Positions 60,880-64,000 of a DNA stretch of 64,000 bases are shown in pieces. The notes under the pieces are model-generated. The model worked only from the letters and a program-made list of their open reading frames with translations. It made no database searches and had not been told where the DNA came from. This DNA comes from Nitrosopumilaceae archaeon (GTDB taxonomy: Archaea > Thermoproteota > Nitrososphaeria > Nitrososphaerales > Nitrosopumilaceae): positions 1 through 64,000 of the forward strand of contig DASQHX010000010.1 in the NCBI GenBank assembly GCA_035631875.1, written 5' to 3'. Numbering within the stretch: position 1 is the stretch's first letter; each line of letters opens with the position of its first letter. The position numbers were made by a program, and so were the translations under genes.

Positions 60880-61734
60880 TTAGAGATGGATGTTTTTAGA
60901 TTTAGCCCAAACCTGGCTAAATAACATATTCATTGAATAAACCATTGAAGCTGCATCTGTCCATATTGCAGTCATTTGTTGACTAACCTGACTAGCGTTT
61001 TTTATAAAGAATAATATTTCTTCGTTGTCTTTAGTGATAAAGCACAAATTATCCTGAATTTCCTCTGACATTTTTTTAACTTTGTCTCTATTAATTTCAT
61101 CAAAAACATACATGATTTTTTCTGAAGGGGCAGTTAGCAATTTAAGATCAATTTCTGAATTATCTACTAATTCAAAAAAGTCTGAATGATAGAATTTCAA
61201 GTAATCTTTTTCTGAACCTAATACAAAAAAGTTTTTCTTTGTACTTCCAGCCATTTCTTTTATTTTGCTGTGAATTTGGTTTATCCCTTGCAGCATTTGG
61301 AACTTGTCCACTTTAATCACATTTGTTGCAGCAAATTCTGGAATGGTATTCCAAAGATCTGTAATGTTTCCTTCTTGTTTCTCTAATGTGTTTACGCGCT
61401 CTTTTTCTGCATTAACTAGTACCCAAATTGCTTTATCTAGTGGTACTGCAGAAAATCTGATTGGATGTTGGAATGTAGCTGATACAACTCCCTTGTTTTG
61501 TAGACTGGTCAAAAGATGATATGTTTCGGTTCGTGGCAATTTCAATGACTTGCATACTTCAGGTGCAGTTTTAGAGCCATATTTTCCTAAAAAGATGTAA
61601 ACTTTGGACTGGTTAGAAGTCAATCCAAACTTTGACAATTCATCTTTTAATTTATCAAGCGATAATCGGTGTTCATACATTGTCGAGTCTGACGTGGAAT
61701 CGAAAATGGATATTTGTAGTTCTTCGTCTTTCAT
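60880..61734 (-). CDS. TrmB-family transcriptional regulator (2)
   Basis: A 284-residue paralogue of the 45.8-kb regulator. The winged helix reads LSKFGLTSNQSKVYIFLGKY and EVCKSLKLPRTETYHLLTSL, then KGVVSATFQHP. The effector part has NQIHSKIKEMAGSTKKNFFV and LGSEKDYLKFY, again like the phospholipase-D-like TrmB domain. It is not flanked by ELY-RLR genes. A palindrome about 110-140 bp upstream may be its operator. Confidence 0.82.
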   Translation of the reverse strand: MKDEELQISIFDSTSDSTMYEHRLSLDKLKDELSKFGLTSNQSKVYIFLGKYGSKTAPEVCKSLKLPRTETYHLLTSLQNKGVVSATFQHPIRFSAVPLDKAIWVLVNAEKERVNTLEKQEGNITDLWNTIPEFAATNVIKVDKFQMLQGINQIHSKIKEMAGSTKKNFFVLGSEKDYLKFYHSDFFELVDNSEIDLKLLTAPSEKIMYVFDEINRDKVKKMSEEIQDNLCFITKDNEEILFFIKNASQVSQQMTAIWTDAASMVYSMNMLFSQVWAKSKNIHL

Positions 61735-61845
61735 TTTTATCTTCCTAGAATCCCTATTGTAATTTCACTAGAATATATTGTAGGCAAGTCTATTTGTTTT
61801 GATCTGGCGATCCGCTTATCTGATCTTGTGTATATACATATCATA

Positions 61846-61874
61846 AATAATTTACCAATATATTGTAAATTATT
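61846..61874. promoter_or_regulatory. 29-bp near-perfect palindrome upstream of TrmB (2)
   Basis: AATAATTTA (61846-61854) and TAAATTATT (61866-61874) are exact reverse complements. The 11 bases between, CCAATATATTG, contain a 10-bp palindrome offset by one C. It lies upstream of the TrmB gene and downstream of the coiled-coil gene on the same strand, so either an operator or part of a terminator is possible. Confidence 0.45.
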
Positions 61875-61896
61875 GATTAATACTGGAATATTTATG

Positions 61897-62433
61897 TTAT
61901 ATTTTGATTTCATTTTCTTCCTCCGACATTACATGAAAGATCGCTTTATATGAGAATTTGGACCCTAGTTTACCTAATTTTACAAAATTAATCTCAAATG
62001 GCAGTTCGTGGTTCATGAGAGTAACACAACCAATTTCTTTTTTCAATCCTTTTGTGACAAGACTGTCTACTGATTCTTTTGCTTTTTGAATTTTTTCTAT
62101 CTCTGTTTTTAGCTCTTCTACAGCTTTGAAGTAAAGTTCAAGTTCACCTTTTAGTCCAAGTCCATCATAAACTGAAATAGCTCCATAATCAAGCCAATTT
62201 GCTTTATTGTTCTTTTTCTTTACTGGTTTTTTCTTTTTTGGATCTGTTGGACCTTCTAATTTTGTTTTTAAATCTGCAAGATCCTCAGGATTTGTTGATT
62301 GATCTCCTCTGATTTTTTCCCCGATTAATTTTGAATATTCTTCTGATTGTTTCTTGAGCTCATCAAGGTATTGTTGTAATGACGTTTGGAGTTCTTCTAT
62401 TGTTCTAAAACGCATTATTTGTCCTGTTTGCAT
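61897..62433 (-). CDS. Hypothetical coiled-coil protein, 178 aa
   Basis: Residues ~8-45 and ~100-125 are predicted coiled coils (TIEELQTSLQQYLDELKKQS, YFKAVEELKTEIEKIQKAKE). Between them lies a lysine-rich linker (PTDPKKKKPVKKKNNKANW). The C-terminal 50 residues look globular (IGCVTLMNHELPFEINFVKL). No membrane segment or signal peptide. It is separated by one base from the upstream gene, so they are cotranscribed and may interact. I do not recognise the family. Confidence 0.6.
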   Translation of the reverse strand: MQTGQIMRFRTIEELQTSLQQYLDELKKQSEEYSKLIGEKIRGDQSTNPEDLADLKTKLEGPTDPKKKKPVKKKNNKANWLDYGAISVYDGLGLKGELELYFKAVEELKTEIEKIQKAKESVDSLVTKGLKKEIGCVTLMNHELPFEINFVKLGKLGSKFSYKAIFHVMSEEENEIKI

Positions 62434-62434
62434 G

Positions 62435-62926
62435 TTATCTTTCCACTTCTCCTATGTGTATAGAAGTATCAGTAACAACACTTTCCATATTTGAATATGG
62501 CAAGCGCTGTAATTTTTTTGTTGCAGCACGCAGAGTTGCAATTTTTTTGTCCTTATGCATCCTATCTGACTTTGCCATATTAATTATTGTAGGGATGGCA
62601 TACCGCAATACATTTGCAGTCTCATCCAAAGTAAGCTGGTCAAACCGTTTTTGTTCACATTTAAAATTAGGCTTTGTTATAAAAATGTCAAGTGTTGGAG
62701 TAAGCAAAGCTCTTGTTTCTGGAGCAAGATTTAGGAGTGCAGGGTTTAAATCAATTGAAAATCCCAGAAAATTAGTGATTACTTTTAATGAATTGTACAG
62801 GTCGTCAATTACGTTAGTTTTCTCCTTGTCTAATTCGTAAACCTGAACTGCTTCATTAACCAAGTCCTCCATTGTCTTTACTGCTTCTGCTAGACTATCG
62901 TCTTGCACATTGCTGTCAGATGACAT
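62435..62926 (-). CDS. Hypothetical helical protein, 163 aa
   Basis: A soluble all-helical protein: SLAEAVKTMEDLVNEAVQVY, then VIDDLYNSLKVITNFLGFSI, and ETANVLRYAIPTIINMAKSD. No catalytic or DNA-binding motif is recognised. It is the first gene of a two-gene unit with the coiled-coil protein, one base apart, downstream of pilin-like genes on the same strand. A link with the surface appendage is possible but not shown. Confidence 0.6.
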   Translation of the reverse strand: MSSDSNVQDDSLAEAVKTMEDLVNEAVQVYELDKEKTNVIDDLYNSLKVITNFLGFSIDLNPALLNLAPETRALLTPTLDIFITKPNFKCEQKRFDQLTLDETANVLRYAIPTIINMAKSDRMHKDKKIATLRAATKKLQRLPYSNMESVVTDTSIHIGEVER

Positions 62927-63034
62927 TAAAGAAAAATGCCCATTTTTATATAAATAAGATGTGTATGTAAGATAAAATTACAACCTGTTTTTCAGATCTA
63001 TACCATATCATTGTAGTTTTTAATATTATGAGAA

Positions 63035-63838
63035 CTATTTCACTGACCAAACAGTATCAGTACCATTATTTCCGAAAACTCCATTTTGTAGGTTAGCGGT
63101 ACATGTTACATGATTGGCTACATTGGTTGACGAATTGGTTATAGCGTATACGTATTTAAAAAAAGCCGTACCCCCACTTTGCAAATAAGGATATGAAGGT
63201 GGCAAGGGTCCAGATTTTGCTGTGTAAGAGTCTACACCAAATGCCCTGCATGAAAAATTTGGTTGCAGATTTGTTAACAGATTGCTACTTGTCATATTAT
63301 TTACAATCACAAAAAGGAATGTTGCATTATTACCAGTACGTACTGAACTTGGAACTGCTTCAAGTTGTAACCAAAGAGGTTTTACTCCAGGAGAACCCAT
63401 TGAAAATTGCATTGAATTTCCTCTACTTGTTATTAATTTCAAATTATATGAATAAAGTGGGTTTGCCCCTACGGGCATGCTCAGGCCTATGTTTTTTAGA
63501 ATTGAGCCTGGAGAGACAATACAATTATGACAATTATAGCTATTAGTCCAATCAACAACATTTGTAGTTGTATTTTGTACCCACATTCTTGTTATGTTTA
63601 TTGGAAGACTTCCACTGTTTGAAATAGCAACATTGAACCTTCCGTTAGTAATTTGGACACTGTATATGTCAAATTTTTCTTTACCTGTATCAATCATCAT
63701 TTGATTTTTTGCTAAAACTGATTGGTTAAAGCTATCTAAAACATTTAGACTAAATGTTACATATCCAACAGTAGTTACAATTGCAATTATTGCAAAAACC
63801 ATACCTACTACACTACTTAAGCCTCTTCTTGATTTCAT
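63035..63838 (-). CDS. Type IV pilin-like protein
   Basis: The N terminus is an archaeal class III (prepilin) signal: MKSRRGLSSVVGMVFAIIAI followed by VTTVGYVTFSLN. Cleavage would be after the RRG or nearby residues. The rest, about 230 residues, is beta-rich with VQITNGRFNVAISNSGSLPI and a later NATFLFVIVNNMTS, resembling archaeal pilin-like Ig domains. Two cysteines in NCHNCIVSPG and another pair (SCRAFG, TCTANL) may form disulfides. It overlaps the upstream gene by 4 bp. Confidence 0.78.
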   Translation of the reverse strand: MKSRRGLSSVVGMVFAIIAIVTTVGYVTFSLNVLDSFNQSVLAKNQMMIDTGKEKFDIYSVQITNGRFNVAISNSGSLPINITRMWVQNTTTNVVDWTNSYNCHNCIVSPGSILKNIGLSMPVGANPLYSYNLKLITSRGNSMQFSMGSPGVKPLWLQLEAVPSSVRTGNNATFLFVIVNNMTSSNLLTNLQPNFSCRAFGVDSYTAKSGPLPPSYPYLQSGGTAFFKYVYAITNSSTNVANHVTCTANLQNGVFGNNGTDTVWSVK

Positions 63839-64000
63839 GGTGTCACTCTGGTTGTAACTATTGAACCGCGTTGGGTAATTACAGACATGTTGATAGAGGA
63901 TCCATTATGCCAATTGATTTGTGGTTGCACCCATGTGAAATTACCTGGAAGTATTGTTCCTAATGCCTTAGGAACTGTATAACAATTCGTCGAAGGGATA
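63835..64000 (-). CDS. C-terminal fragment of a pilin-like protein, start outside window
   Basis: The minus-strand frame is open to the right edge and gives 54 residues ending in INMSVITQRGSIVTTRVTP before the stop. Its last part resembles the VTISITTARGTVIKTQVAP segment of the 975-residue surface protein, suggesting a related pilin-like beta domain. The stop overlaps the next gene start (ATGA). Confidence 0.6.
   Translation of the reverse strand, partial: IPSTNCYTVPKALGTILPGNFTWVQPQINWHNGSSINMSVITQRGSIVTTRVTP

Overview
The window is AT-rich DNA (about two thirds A+T by eye) from an archaeon. The evidence points to the Nitrososphaerota (Thaumarchaeota). There is an archaeal ribosomal-protein cluster with S4e and the RNase P protein Rpp29, an alpha-type proteasome subunit, a CdvB/ESCRT-III protein, TrmB-type regulators, KaiC-like ATPases, stand-alone Lrp/AsnC RAM proteins, many tiny zinc-ribbon proteins and archaeal pilin-like secreted proteins. 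No amo, nir or other lineage-defining energy gene lies in the window, so the genus is left open.

Layout. 0-2 kb: the end of a giant secreted Ig-like repeat protein. 2-16 kb: scattered metabolic genes (glycerate 2-kinase, citrate synthase, DHH phosphoesterase, RidA, a DUF255 thioredoxin-domain protein, a cupin, a methyltransferase) among many small lineage-specific proteins, plus tRNA-Thr. 16.4-23 kb: the main purine operon purS, purQ, purL, purF, a RAM protein, a small membrane protein and purC; purE (54 kb) and purK (59 kb) lie apart. 23-26 kb: an ArsR-like regulator, a DUF371 protein, proteasome alpha and a SPOUT methyltransferase. 26.1-34.1 kb: the ribosomal cluster L3-L4-L23-S19-L22-S3-L29-Rpp29-S17-L14-L24-S4e-L5-S14-S8-L6, without L2 between L23 and S19 and without the usual L32e-to-L15 tail. 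tRNA-Asn follows.

34.2-36.8 kb is a decayed accessory patch: a family of 28-bp palindromes, two genes broken by frameshifts, a transposase remnant, a G-quadruplex-like hairpin and microproteins. 37-40 kb holds CdvB and a two-gene split DipZ-like pair (CcdA plus a thioredoxin). 40-44.8 kb holds the biotin genes bioF, bioB, bioA and bioD, with a bacterial-type BirA operator in front of bioB.

44.7-54 kb is a signalling region: a TrmB regulator, a three-PAS histidine kinase, a second histidine kinase, a response regulator, an FNT transporter with an extra N-terminal domain, and four proteins sharing a small helical module that I do not recognise. This module set is the best candidate here for an undescribed system. 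55-64 kb holds a 975-residue surface protein in which two host domains are each interrupted by the same type of module, a KaiC-like ATPase, a second TrmB regulator, and pilin-like proteins that run off the right edge. All calls rest on reading the sequence; no database search was run.
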